A stretch of DNA of 64,000 nucleotides from a virus. The notes under the pieces are model-generated. The model was not told the DNA's origin. It saw nothing but the letters and a program-made list of their open reading frames with translations, and did no database searches. Numbering within the stretch: position 1 is the first letter of the stretch; each line of letters begins with the position of its first letter. Location of the stretch: positions 1-64,000 of IMG/VR virus record IMGVR_UViG_3300020057_001232. One strand, given 5' to 3'. The position numbers and the translations under genes are program-made. Shown here piece by piece: positions 31,372 to 39,483 of this stretch.

Positions 31372-32532
31372 TTAGTTGTCTTTCGGCAAATCGAGCACAT
31401 ATTGCCAAGCTGGTCTCAGATATTCGACGGTGCGTTGACGGATGCTGTAGGACGGCTGGAAGCCGTTCGCTTGACTGTTTGCTTCAATGACGTAAGCAGG
31501 CTTCTTATACTTTGCGTAGAAGTGGTCGATGGAGGTTCCGTCTGTGGCATAGAGCAGTTCCCAACTTGTTCCAGGCTCGTAAAAACCGTTGCCTGAGTCA
31601 CGTTTGATTTTGCCTGCCATCGTGCGCCCGATCTCTTCAAAGCGACGACCTTGTTCGCCTTCCATGCGAGATCCGTTGCAACCTCTAGGATAGATAACGA
31701 TCTCGCTGAAGGTGTGGATGCTGATGTTGATGTCAGGCTTGATGGTCTCAAAGAGGTTTATCATCGCTTGTGTCTCAGGCTCTGAGCCCGCAGATGGACC
31801 TCTGTAGGTGTCAGAGTTTCGGCTTGTACTAGAACCGTTACAGACTCCCCAATTCTCGACGTAGTTTCTGTTCAAGTCTACGCCGTAGCCACCTCTTGTG
31901 TTCTTACGCCACATGCTTTCGCCTGCCCAAACTTTGGCGTTGCCATCCACGTTGAACATAGGAATGATCCAAATTTCGTTCGTTTGAAGCCACGTCTTTA
32001 CTTTGGGATCTGTTTCGTAATTGGTAAGCAAGTAGTCGATCATGTCGAGTGCGACTTCGGTCGTCATGACTTCACGGGCATGGTGCATGGCGTCAACGAG
32101 CACAACCTTCTTGGTCGAGCTTTTCATGATGACGTTTTCGGAAAGCTTCATTGCCCATATCAAGCGGTTCTCTAAAGAGCTGCCGACGATCACGGGTACG
32201 GCGAGGGCGGGGTAGCGGGAGGCGTAGTCTCTTAAGATGGCAGCCACTTCATCGGGCGTCTTGTATTGACCGTCCGGTGCTGCGAGGATTTGCGTGGAGA
32301 CCACGTTCGGTTCGATTTGATCTTTGAAGTATTGAGTGGCGTTGTCAGGCATCATGACCGAAACGGTCTTGTTTTCAAGGTCAACACCAACTACGTCGAA
32401 GCCTTGACTACGTAGGGATGTAGCCTTTTCTCTGACGCCGCTTTCGGCTTTTACTGTGACGACTGTATCTTTGGGTTGGGAAGAACACGACGCAAGGGCT
32501 AGAAACGAAGTAACCAACAGAGCTAAGCGCAT
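31372..32532 (-). CDS. M14 zinc carboxypeptidase lipoprotein
   Basis: 386 residues. The lipobox is LALASC with cysteine 16. A propeptide-like part (about 30-100) precedes the peptidase. The zinc motif HHAREVMTTE (HxxE) and the later ligand in ISIHTFSE are present. Substrate residues include NVDGN, DLNRNYVENW and the catalytic glutamate in YVIEANS. Such carboxypeptidases trim peptides, and some act on cell-wall peptides. It is anchored in the envelope. CGGAGGTCTT precedes the ATG. Confidence 0.92.
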   Translation of the reverse strand: MRLALLVTSFLALASCSSQPKDTVVTVKAESGVREKATSLRSQGFDVVGVDLENKTVSVMMPDNATQYFKDQIEPNVVSTQILAAPDGQYKTPDEVAAILRDYASRYPALAVPVIVGSSLENRLIWAMKLSENVIMKSSTKKVVLVDAMHHAREVMTTEVALDMIDYLLTNYETDPKVKTWLQTNEIWIIPMFNVDGNAKVWAGESMWRKNTRGGYGVDLNRNYVENWGVCNGSSTSRNSDTYRGPSAGSEPETQAMINLFETIKPDINISIHTFSEIVIYPRGCNGSRMEGEQGRRFEEIGRTMAGKIKRDSGNGFYEPGTSWELLYATDGTSIDHFYAKYKKPAYVIEANSQANGFQPSYSIRQRTVEYLRPAWQYVLDLPKDN

Positions 32533-32599
32533 AAGACCTCCGAAGGGGTGAATGCAACTTAATCTGGAGAGTTAGTTGGCTAGCTGGTCAAAAAGAAAA

Positions 32600-32621
32600 A
32601 GCCTTACTGTGGAGTAAGGCT
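32600..32621 (-). terminator. Rho-independent terminator
   Basis: AGCCTTAC and GTAAGGCT form an 8-bp stem with a 6-base loop. On the minus strand it is followed by TTTTCTTTTTG. It ends the 33017-32646 lipoprotein transcript. Confidence 0.8.
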
Positions 32622-32645
32622 CTTACGTCGGCTATCAAGAGATAG

Positions 32646-33017
32646 TTACGGCTGTGTCACGGGAGAGATGGCAGGCTCAGCAGCAGTGGTCGCTTCAGCG
32701 GCTTTTTTAGCTGCTTCTTCGGCTGCTTCTTTTTTGCCTTCTTCTTTTGCCTTCGCAAGAGCATCAGCGGAACATGGTTGCGGCTCCTTCGGAGCGAACT
32801 TCGCAACTTTCTTCTTCGGCTTGACCTTGACCGGAGCCTTCTTGGCAACTTCAGGCTTCTTCACTTCGGCTTTTTTTGCCGGAGCTGGAGCAGGCTTCGG
32901 AGCAGGCTTAACTTCTTCAGCTTGGACCGGTTCGTCGGTCTTCGCTTCATCTTGCGTACAGCCACCTAGAGAGAAAGCTAACGCCACAACAGGAACAAGA
33001 ACTGTCTTCAAGAACAT
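32646..33017 (-). CDS. Lys/Pro/Ala-rich lipoprotein, 123 aa
   Basis: The signal peptide MFLKTVLVPVVALAFSLGGC has lipobox SLGGC. The mature protein is low complexity: PKPAPAPAKK repeats and KVKPKKK, then an Ala-Lys-Glu helix. This is typical of periplasm-spanning or TonB-like linkers. ATG 33017 follows AAAGGAGTTCATTTCT; an upstream start would hide the signal peptide. No enzymatic domain is present. Confidence 0.75.
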   Translation of the reverse strand: MFLKTVLVPVVALAFSLGGCTQDEAKTDEPVQAEEVKPAPKPAPAPAKKAEVKKPEVAKKAPVKVKPKKKVAKFAPKEPQPCSADALAKAKEEGKKEAAEEAAKKAAEATTAAEPAISPVTQP

Positions 33018-33103
33018 AGAAATGAACTCCTTTGCAAAGTGTAAAAGAGAGGGTAACGTAGCCGTCATTTTCCGTCAACGTGGGAGCTGATAGGAGGTGA
33101 GAA

Positions 33104-33367
33104 TTGTATTGGAAGCTTTACGGAGAACTTAATGCACCGAAAACTTGGGAGGTTTCGGAGGTGGTGAAAAATGAGGCAGGGTCTCTCCTGGGGGAATTTG
33201 AGACCTATAGGGATTGCCGCAAGTGGGTGCTGACAGAGCTTAGATCCCAACGACGCCAACTAGGAAAGTTGATGGAGAAGTGGAGTCAAGTTCCAGAAGA
33301 GTACAAAGAGTTAAGTATCCCGAAGGTTTTTAAACCAGATGTCCTCGTAGAAGCTCAAGTCCCCTAA
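33104..33367 (+). CDS. Hypothetical protein, 87 aa
   Basis: The start is TTG behind a strong AGGAGGTGAGAA. The protein has a strand-rich first part (YWKLYGELN) and a basic helix (KWVLTELRSQRRQLGKLMEKW). Its last 57 bases overlap the 3' end of the minus-strand gene at 33311. No family is recognised. Confidence 0.6.
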   Translation: MYWKLYGELNAPKTWEVSEVVKNEAGSLLGEFETYRDCRKWVLTELRSQRRQLGKLMEKWSQVPEEYKELSIPKVFKPDVLVEAQVP

Positions 33368-33565
33368 GCTTTTTTCAATGACGGTCTTGTAGACGGCTTT
33401 GATTTTGGCAGCATCGACGTGCGGATAGTCTACACAGACACTCCGCACGGCATCGTCTTTAAAGTTCCTAGTCTCTTTTGCAACTAGTGTAGAAATCTTG
33501 TCAAAAAGACGATCAACACAATGTTGTAAATCATCTTCTATATTTTCCAATTCTTTTTTAGACAT
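33311..33565 (-). CDS. Hypothetical protein, 84 aa
   Basis: A helical acidic protein beginning MSKKELENIEDDLQHCVDRL. AAGGAAGAGAGTAAAG precedes the ATG, which is 2 bases from the stop of the zinc-ribbon gene. It is the third gene of a compact minus-strand operon (33788-33311). Confidence 0.6.
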   Translation of the reverse strand: MSKKELENIEDDLQHCVDRLFDKISTLVAKETRNFKDDAVRSVCVDYPHVDAAKIKAVYKTVIEKSLGDLSFYEDIWFKNLRDT

Positions 33566-33567
33566 CT

Positions 33568-33714
33568 TTACTCTCTTCCTTCTTTGTAATTCAACCATTT
33601 AAAATATCGGTGTTTGCACGCAGGACACTGATGACAGAACCCTTGTAGGTCGTAGGTCCACTCCCAGCGGTGTCCACACTTCAAACATAGGTATTTGTCG
33701 GTCTTTTGCTTCAC
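33568..33714 (-). CDS. Zinc-ribbon protein, 48 aa
   Basis: A 48-codon ORF with CLKCGHRWEW and CHQCPACKHRYF, a complete CxxC...CxxC zinc ribbon. Its start is GTG 33714, which overlaps the TGA of the upstream mini-gene (GTGA), with GGTGG upstream. It is likely a small nucleic-acid- or protein-binding ribbon. Confidence 0.65.
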   Translation of the reverse strand: MKQKTDKYLCLKCGHRWEWTYDLQGFCHQCPACKHRYFKWLNYKEGRE

Positions 33715-33788
33715 TGACGACCACCAAAAACCCTAGCTAGTCCAAGTATACATATTACCAGTACGATTAGGACGCAGGTCTTTAGCAT
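33711..33788 (-). CDS. Membrane micropeptide, 25 aa
   Basis: The ORF MLKTCVLIVLVICILGLARV... is one hydrophobic helix with a short basic tail. A very strong AGGAGGTGGCG precedes the ATG, and its stop overlaps the next start. The ribosome site and the coupling are the evidence that it is real. Confidence 0.6.
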   Translation of the reverse strand: MLKTCVLIVLVICILGLARVFGGRQ

Positions 33789-33930
33789 CGCCACCTCCTA
33801 AACTTTGGTCATCTCACTGTTTTTTTTGAGCTTTGTAAGGGTGTAGCGTGTCTTGTGGAGCAAAGTCAAGAAGTAATCTATACTGGTGGTAAATAACTCA
33901 CAGAGTCGAGATTTAGTCGTGGAGGTGTGG

Positions 33931-34569
33931 ATGTTTGTAATTGACGGTCCTATCACAAACAAGACAGTTAGACGCCTATCACGCTATATCCGCAACCACG
34001 TAGAAGAGATCCTCCACGTTTACCTCAACACCCCAGGTGGCTGCACACGCTCGGCTCTCGCAATATTCGAGATGCTACGAACAATGTCAGAAGCACACGG
34101 TAGAACTGTTGTCGTTCAAGCAGTGGATGAAGTCTTCAGCGCCGGTCTTGTGATCTTCTTAGCGGGTGACCATCGTCTAGCTACGAACTATACAAGATTC
34201 TTGATCCATGAAGTCACGCTCGAAGAGCAACGACGCATGACGGCGAAGACCTACATGGCAACCGCAGGGGACCTCGAAAAAGAAACCGAGATCCTCTACA
34301 ACCTCATAAAGTCCCGCTGCAAGATGACGATGACGACCCTCAAGAAGAAGGTCAAAGCTGCACCTGAGAATGACTACATCTTCGATTGCGATGAAGCATT
34401 CAAGTACGGCATGGTCACACAGAAGGGGTTCGTCTACTTGCCTTCACCTGAAGCGCAAGAGATAGAAATCGAAATGGTCGAAGAACCGGCGTCAACGGCA
34501 GCAGTGACAGAAGTGCCTAAGGCTCCTAAAGAGAAGCCAGCGAAGGCAGCACGGAAGCGCAAGGCTTAA
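33931..34569 (+). CDS. ClpP-like serine protease
   Basis: About 212 residues. The ClpP/crotonase-like fold is seen in YLNTPGGCTRSALAIFEML. The catalytic Ser is in VFSAGLVIFLAG (residue 70) and the His in FLIHEV (residue 93). An Asp lies in ENDYIFDCDEAFKYGMV (residue 148), spaced as in ClpP. A Pro/Lys/Ala-rich tail follows. ATG 33931 has GGAGGTGTGG directly upstream. Phage ClpP-like proteins serve as prohead proteases or as a second proteolytic subunit; no capsid gene is nearby to decide. Confidence 0.88.
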   Translation: MFVIDGPITNKTVRRLSRYIRNHVEEILHVYLNTPGGCTRSALAIFEMLRTMSEAHGRTVVVQAVDEVFSAGLVIFLAGDHRLATNYTRFLIHEVTLEEQRRMTAKTYMATAGDLEKETEILYNLIKSRCKMTMTTLKKKVKAAPENDYIFDCDEAFKYGMVTQKGFVYLPSPEAQEIEIEMVEEPASTAAVTEVPKAPKEKPAKAARKRKA

Positions 34570-36164
34570 TAGCTGTTGTTGCTCATGAACGATTCCCAAG
34601 CCGATTCCTCATCGTAATCGTTGAGGTCGTTTGGTCCGCTGTAGAGAAACGAGTTTCTTACGCTTGAGAAGTAGTACGAGTTAAGATCATTGTCTTCTTC
34701 TGTCATCTCGCCACTTGCGTAAGCTTTCAAGAAGTCCTTTTCAGAAATTGTCACGTAGATTGTTGCGTCGAAAAGGTGTTCGGCGTCATCCCAATTTACA
34801 TCTAGAACGTCATCGTGTTCCTCAAACGTAGGGTGAGTCATCTCTTTCTGAATGTGCTTATAGAGAGCGCTTTGAGCGCCGGACTCGCAACCGGAGGCTA
34901 CGGCACTATTGAGGTCGCCTTTCAAGTCATCAAGATTGCCGTCTTCAAGCTGTTCAGAGATTGCCGATAGCATACCTTTGACGTTGCTTTTCTCGATGGC
35001 GTCTACGAGCGCTTCAGCATCTTCAAGGTCAGCCGAAACTTTCTTTGCGAACTCTTTAAAGGCTCCTGGGTTCTTTTTAGAAAAAAAGTCTAGAATGTCC
35101 CAACGCTCGCTGTCGCCGAAAGACCCATAATCGACGTGGATCAAGTCGTGCTCGTCAAGGCGTTCGATATCGCTCACCAAGTCTGGAGACAATTCTTTGC
35201 CGAACTCGATGAGGTTCTTCCATTCATCAATAATGATCGAACCGTTCGGGCGGGTACCTTTTGCACCGCACTCTTTCAATACCTTCTCTTTGTTGTTACG
35301 GTAGTAGGTAACAAGATCAAGCTCGGGTTTCTTCTCGTAGAGATCTGCACGGTCTTCGTCGGTGAGGTCGCTTAAGGCAAAGTTCTTCTTCGCCTCGTAG
35401 CCGCCACCTTTGATGCCTTCTATATCGTCCTGCAATAAGAGTTCTTTAATGTAGGGATGAAGCTTCTTGTCGGGCTTTTCGTTTGCAAAGCCCTTCATCT
35501 CGCCGAGGCGACCCTCGTTTAGAATAAAGGTTGCGTGTGGCTTCCAAAGAGTTTCTTTGCCCTTTTTGACAGGCTCTCTCAAGGATAAGATTTCGTCCCC
35601 AGGCTTAACGGACGGTACGTTTCCGCAGTGACGCATCGACGCACCTTCTTTACTGCATGATCCGGCAGGAAGGAGTTGCCACTCCCAACCGTCCGGGAAC
35701 TTCACGAAGGTCTTGACGCCTTCTTCCTTTTCAAGGAGACGCTTTTCTTCTTTCTTTTTTTCTACGCTTGTTTGTTCAAAGTGCCTAAGCTTGGCGATGA
35801 GATCTTCATGCGAGATGTCAGAAGGGAACTTGAAGTTTAGTACGTCAGTGAAATTGTTAGTTTCGGCATTGCTGACGAAGTGAGCAAGCTCCCTGCGGAG
35901 GTGTACCGTTTGACTCTCTGTTTTTTTACGGCTTTTGGTTTCAAGGAGATATTTCTTAAACTGGCGTAAGAACCACATCACGCGGTCTTCCCGCTTCAGC
36001 ACGTCGGATGCCCATTTGACGACGACCTTGCAGGAATCCAAAAGGCTTTGATCGGCAGTGAAGTCTTGGACGACGCCTTGCTTGTCTAAGTTTTTAAACA
36101 TCTCTAAGTAACGACCGGTTCTACTAGCCGTTACGATGGTGTATTTACTTTTTACTACCCGCAT
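34566..36164 (-). CDS. PcfJ-like protein B, 532 aa
   Basis: A paralogue of the 21473 protein, sharing WEWQLLPAGSCSKEG, ASMRHCGN (His 179, Cys 180), ILSLREPVKKG, PHATFILNEG and KGFANEKPDKKLHPYI. The N-terminus RVVKSKYTIVTASR matches the same short leader. The C-terminal 280 residues are acidic and helical and differ from the paralogue. AAGGATAGGTA precedes the ATG. Its end overlaps the stop of the ClpP-like gene by 4 bases (convergent). Biochemical role unknown. Confidence 0.7.
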   Translation of the reverse strand: MRVVKSKYTIVTASRTGRYLEMFKNLDKQGVVQDFTADQSLLDSCKVVVKWASDVLKREDRVMWFLRQFKKYLLETKSRKKTESQTVHLRRELAHFVSNAETNNFTDVLNFKFPSDISHEDLIAKLRHFEQTSVEKKKEEKRLLEKEEGVKTFVKFPDGWEWQLLPAGSCSKEGASMRHCGNVPSVKPGDEILSLREPVKKGKETLWKPHATFILNEGRLGEMKGFANEKPDKKLHPYIKELLLQDDIEGIKGGGYEAKKNFALSDLTDEDRADLYEKKPELDLVTYYRNNKEKVLKECGAKGTRPNGSIIIDEWKNLIEFGKELSPDLVSDIERLDEHDLIHVDYGSFGDSERWDILDFFSKKNPGAFKEFAKKVSADLEDAEALVDAIEKSNVKGMLSAISEQLEDGNLDDLKGDLNSAVASGCESGAQSALYKHIQKEMTHPTFEEHDDVLDVNWDDAEHLFDATIYVTISEKDFLKAYASGEMTEEDNDLNSYYFSSVRNSFLYSGPNDLNDYDEESAWESFMSNNSY

Positions 36165-36306
36165 TACCTATCCTTAAAAGCCTAAGACCCATTTTAGAAA
36201 GGACTTCAAAGTGAAGGCGACAAGTGCTTCGACAAACATCTGAACAAAAAACATACATCTTCCCCCTACGTCTTATAAGGTTGATTTCTTTTGAAAGAAA
36301 CACCTA

Positions 36307-36732
36307 ATGTTTCCCCTAACAAATCTTGCACGCACTACGTCTCCACGTTTAACTGCTAAGGCAAGTAGCGATCCAAGTACAATGGCAGGGTTGTACAAGA
36401 AATATCGGTGTCATTATCGCAAGATTAAACTCAGCGAAAGACTTTTTACGACATTAAATACCCACTCTATCTTGTGGGGAGCTGCGGACAGATTCGGAGG
36501 TTTGATGAAATTTTCAGCGAAAGTTACTCAAGTGCGTGGGGAGAGTAAGCAACTGACGCAACTTCTGGACGCCATTGATACTAAATACGCAGCCAGTTAT
36601 ATTAGCGAGAAAATGGCGGACCTGTTTGATGATTTCGCCTCTGAACACCAAGACATTTGGGATGCTCTCACCGAAGATGAGCAGCAGAAAGTTCGGGAGG
36701 AGTACAACAACGACCTCAAGGACAGGTTGTAA
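36307..36732 (+). CDS. Hypothetical protein, 141 aa
   Basis: The N-terminus is basic and Ser/Thr-rich (ARTTSPRLTAKASSD), followed by helical segments ending in EQQKVREEYNNDLKDRL. The ribosome site is weak. No family is recognised. It precedes the 2H-like gene by 40 bases on the same strand. Confidence 0.55.
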   Translation: MFPLTNLARTTSPRLTAKASSDPSTMAGLYKKYRCHYRKIKLSERLFTTLNTHSILWGAADRFGGLMKFSAKVTQVRGESKQLTQLLDAIDTKYAASYISEKMADLFDDFASEHQDIWDALTEDEQQKVREEYNNDLKDRL

Positions 36733-36771
36733 AGCAGCCTGAGGGGACTCCTTAATAACAGATTAGATGGC

Positions 36772-37422
36772 ATGTCCGTCCTTCGAAAGATCAAAAAGAA
36801 ATACGTCATCGCCTCCGTGAGATCACTTCTCGCTTGGAGGTTCGACCCTGACCTTTTCGTCGCTTGCCGAGATGCAGCAGTTGGCATCTTAAAGCGTGAA
36901 GGTATTAAGTACGACTTTCTCGGTGACCGTCATACCCCCGCAGGGCAAGAGCCAGGGGCAAAGATTCCCGGCGAAGGGTACAACTTGCACTCTCAGATCA
37001 AAGGCAACGATGACTGCCACGTCTCCTTTGCTACGGTCTCGGATCTTACTGAAGAAGACGAAGCCTTCATAAAAGAACACGAAGCACGGCTAAAGCCGAC
37101 GCTAAGAATTTCAGGTGTAAACTTTCTACCAACCCGAACGATCCCTTACCTTGTTCTTGATTTTACCTTCGATCCGAAGGTGGGAGAGCTAGCGGACTTG
37201 CTTTTGGAAAGGCTAGACAGTCGCTACAGCGATTGGCGGCATACGATGTACAAGACGCCGAGGCTTCACTGTTCACTCTTAGGCGTCAGTGTTGCCGACA
37301 AAGAAAAATTGGCAAAGCTGCTTCCCGAAATCAGGAAGCACTGCCACGTCGGCGAATCGACAAAGATGGGTCAGCTCTTTGTGTGGGACGACTTCCACAT
37401 CACGGAGAAGCAGCCGTTCTAA
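36772..37422 (+). CDS. 2H phosphoesterase-like protein, 216 aa
   Basis: Two HxS motifs, CHVSFATV (His 83, Ser 85) and LHCSLLGV (His 166, Ser 168), are spaced by about 83 residues and sit on strands, as in the 2H phosphoesterase/LigT fold. This superfamily includes RNA 2',3'-cyclic phosphodiesterases and phage anti-CBASS Acb1. The start SVLRKIKKKYVIAS carries the short leader motif shared with the PcfJ-like proteins. Substrate is unknown; the assignment rests on the motif pair. Confidence 0.6.
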   Translation: MSVLRKIKKKYVIASVRSLLAWRFDPDLFVACRDAAVGILKREGIKYDFLGDRHTPAGQEPGAKIPGEGYNLHSQIKGNDDCHVSFATVSDLTEEDEAFIKEHEARLKPTLRISGVNFLPTRTIPYLVLDFTFDPKVGELADLLLERLDSRYSDWRHTMYKTPRLHCSLLGVSVADKEKLAKLLPEIRKHCHVGESTKMGQLFVWDDFHITEKQPF

Positions 37423-37642
37423 ACTTGCTCGTGTTGTCGTAAAAGACAGTACCGGCAATCATGACCTTCGTCGGTGTCGTCTCAGACGGCAAATCACTCC
37501 ACACCATAGGATCGTCTAGGCATTCATGGTATGTACCGTCCGCCTTCGGCAATATGGTATGGACGTGGACGCTTAATGTGCCTTCTTTGACAATTTCGAG
37601 AGCTACCTCGATTTTGTGCTCAGAGCTGAATTTTGGCTGCAT
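37400..37642 (-). CDS. Hypothetical beta-rich protein, 80 aa
   Basis: A strong AAGGAGGAAATCTT precedes the ATG. The protein alternates strands (KIEVALEIVKEG, LSVHVHTILPK, KVMIAGTVFYD), like a small beta sandwich. No family is recognised. It overlaps the end of the 2H-like gene by 23 bases, convergently. Confidence 0.65.
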   Translation of the reverse strand: MQPKFSSEHKIEVALEIVKEGTLSVHVHTILPKADGTYHECLDDPMVWSDLPSETTPTKVMIAGTVFYDNTSKFRTAASP

Positions 37643-37740
37643 AAGATTTCCTCCTTCCTTTGCTTATCGGCATCTTCTCGTTTTCCTTTAGTTATTTCTA
37701 TAGCCAATTGTGTAACCCCTTGAACACAATAGAAAAGAAA

Positions 37741-37764
37741 AGAGCCACCAGTTACGGCGGCTCT
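37741..37764 (-). terminator. Rho-independent terminator
   Basis: AGAGCC pairs with GGCTCT around a partly paired 12-base loop. On the minus strand TTTTCTTTTCT follows. It ends the TerC-vWA transcript. Confidence 0.7.
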
Positions 37765-37787
37765 AAGTGTCTAATTGTTAGACAGAC

Positions 37788-38422
37788 TTACTTGCTGTGC
37801 TTGTGCTCGCTTACGGCGGTGATTAGAACGTCCGTTAGGTTGCGGTCGCCCATCGCCGAGATCGGAATGGTGTCTACGATGTCGTACTTAGCTCCGAGCT
37901 TTTCGAGGTCATCGTCGAGCTTGGCGAGGAACGCCGTAGCCTTTGGATCTTGACCGACTTGGACGAAGGTCAGCGTCAGCTCGTTTGCTGACGTAACTTT
38001 CTTCGTAGCAGCGACGATGACACGAGCGACGGCTTCTTGATCGTCTGGCTCGCCGTCTGTCACCACCATGAGGTACTCACCGTTAGGTTGTGATTTGCCT
38101 TTAGCACGACGGTTGAAATAGTTGTCGAAGGCGTCTTGCAAAACACCTGCGAGGTTGGTGGAACCGCTTGGCTCCGTGCGGTTGAGAAGAGCCGTTGCCT
38201 TCTCGGCTGTGATATTGTCGTAGCGTTGTGGGTTATTGCTGAAGGTGTAAAGCGTCATTCCATCAGGGTCGATCTCGTGGAACTTCGCCGCCACTTGGAC
38301 GACGGTCTCTTGCGAGTAAGCCCAACGGGACTTGCCGCTTGGGGTGTCGTTGTAGGAGCCCATCGAACCACTACGGTCGAGGATCAAGGTGTAATCACGT
38401 TAGCTAAGACTGCATTCAACAT
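37788..38422 (-). pseudogene. vWA domain protein (TerF/TerY-like), frameshifted near its start
   Basis: A close paralogue of the vWA protein at 10270, with DRSGSMG, EPSGSTNL, VTDGEPDD and a very similar tail. The expected start is ATG 38422 with GGAGATTTGAAA upstream, giving MLNAVLAN; a TGA follows shortly. The rest continues in another frame as DYTLILDRSGSMG. Comparison with the paralogue (NRDYTLIIDRSG) shows one base missing at about 38398-38401. Otherwise only a TTG 38387 start without ribosome site remains. It may be a real mutation or a sequence error. Confidence 0.75.
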
Positions 38423-38451
38423 TTTCAAATCTCCAAAAAGTTAAGGGACAC

Positions 38452-39390
38452 TTAAGCACTGACTTCAGCAGTTACCTTGGGTGGAAAAGCAACCGATGCA
38501 ACTACCGAAAGAGCTAAGAGACCTCCGACGACCGCTAGCGACCACATCGTAGGTACATGATAGAAATCGACAACAAGCATCTTGATCCCGATGAAGCCCA
38601 AGACTAACACGAGAGCGTGCTTTAAGTAATGGAACATCGGCATAAGACCAGCTAATGCGAAGTAGAGTGACCGCAGCCCCAAGATCGCAAAGATGTTCGA
38701 CGTGAAAACGATGAAGGGATCTCTAGAAATTGCAATGACTGCCGGGATCGAGTCTACGGCAAACATCAAGTCTGACATCTCGATTACGATCAAACAGGCA
38801 AGAAGCGGTGTGCCGACCCTCTTAGCGTTTTCAATCGTGAACAGCTTGGCTCCGTCGTACTTATCCGTAAAGGGTAAGTAGCGTTTGAAGAATTTCAAAG
38901 CCACGTTGTCTTCTGGGTTGACTTCTTCGTCTTCACCTGACCTAGCCAATTTGTAGGCGGTGTAAACGAGAATAGCGCCGAAGACGTACATCAACCAATG
39001 GAAGTAGTCGAGCAGCGTCACGCCTACGGTGATGAAGAAAGCTCTTGCTACGAGGGCTCCTAAGATGCCCCAAAACAGAACTTTGTGCCGCAGCTTGTCT
39101 TCCACTTTGAAGAAGCTAAACACGACGAGGAAAACGAAAAGGTTGTCAACCGACAACGACTTTTCGAGAATGTAAGCGGTAAGAAATTCACTTGCTGGCT
39201 TAGAGCCTTCTAAGTTGTAGACGAGACCAGCAAAGCCTAAAGCTAAAGCAACCCAAAAGGCGGTCCAGCCTAATGACTCTTTAAACCCTATTTTGTGGTC
39301 CTTCTTGTTGAAGAGACCGAGGTCCAAAAGAAGCATACCCAACACGAAACCTAAAAAGCCTACCCACGCCCACCACGGATGCGATTCCAT
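38452..39390 (-). CDS. terC: TerC-family membrane protein
   Basis: 312 residues with about nine hydrophobic segments. TerC hallmarks are present: EKSLSVDNLFVFLVVF, LFWGILGALVARAFFI, and EMSDLMFAVDSIPAVIAISRDPFIVFTSN with conserved acidic residues in the membrane. TerC/Alx proteins export metal ions such as manganese and occur in tellurite/stress clusters. ATG 39390 with AGGAGGACAAGT is the true start. The vWA paralogue lies 30 bases downstream in the same operon, as in ter loci. Confidence 0.92.
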   Translation of the reverse strand: MESHPWWAWVGFLGFVLGMLLLDLGLFNKKDHKIGFKESLGWTAFWVALALGFAGLVYNLEGSKPASEFLTAYILEKSLSVDNLFVFLVVFSFFKVEDKLRHKVLFWGILGALVARAFFITVGVTLLDYFHWLMYVFGAILVYTAYKLARSGEDEEVNPEDNVALKFFKRYLPFTDKYDGAKLFTIENAKRVGTPLLACLIVIEMSDLMFAVDSIPAVIAISRDPFIVFTSNIFAILGLRSLYFALAGLMPMFHYLKHALVLVLGFIGIKMLVVDFYHVPTMWSLAVVGGLLALSVVASVAFPPKVTAEVSA

Positions 39391-39483
39391 ACTTGTCCTC
39401 CTGAAAGTTTGTAGGCATACTGACAGGTAGAAAACCCAGTGGCAACACTTTTCGCACCCAGCACTTTCAAAGCGGGACTTGTT

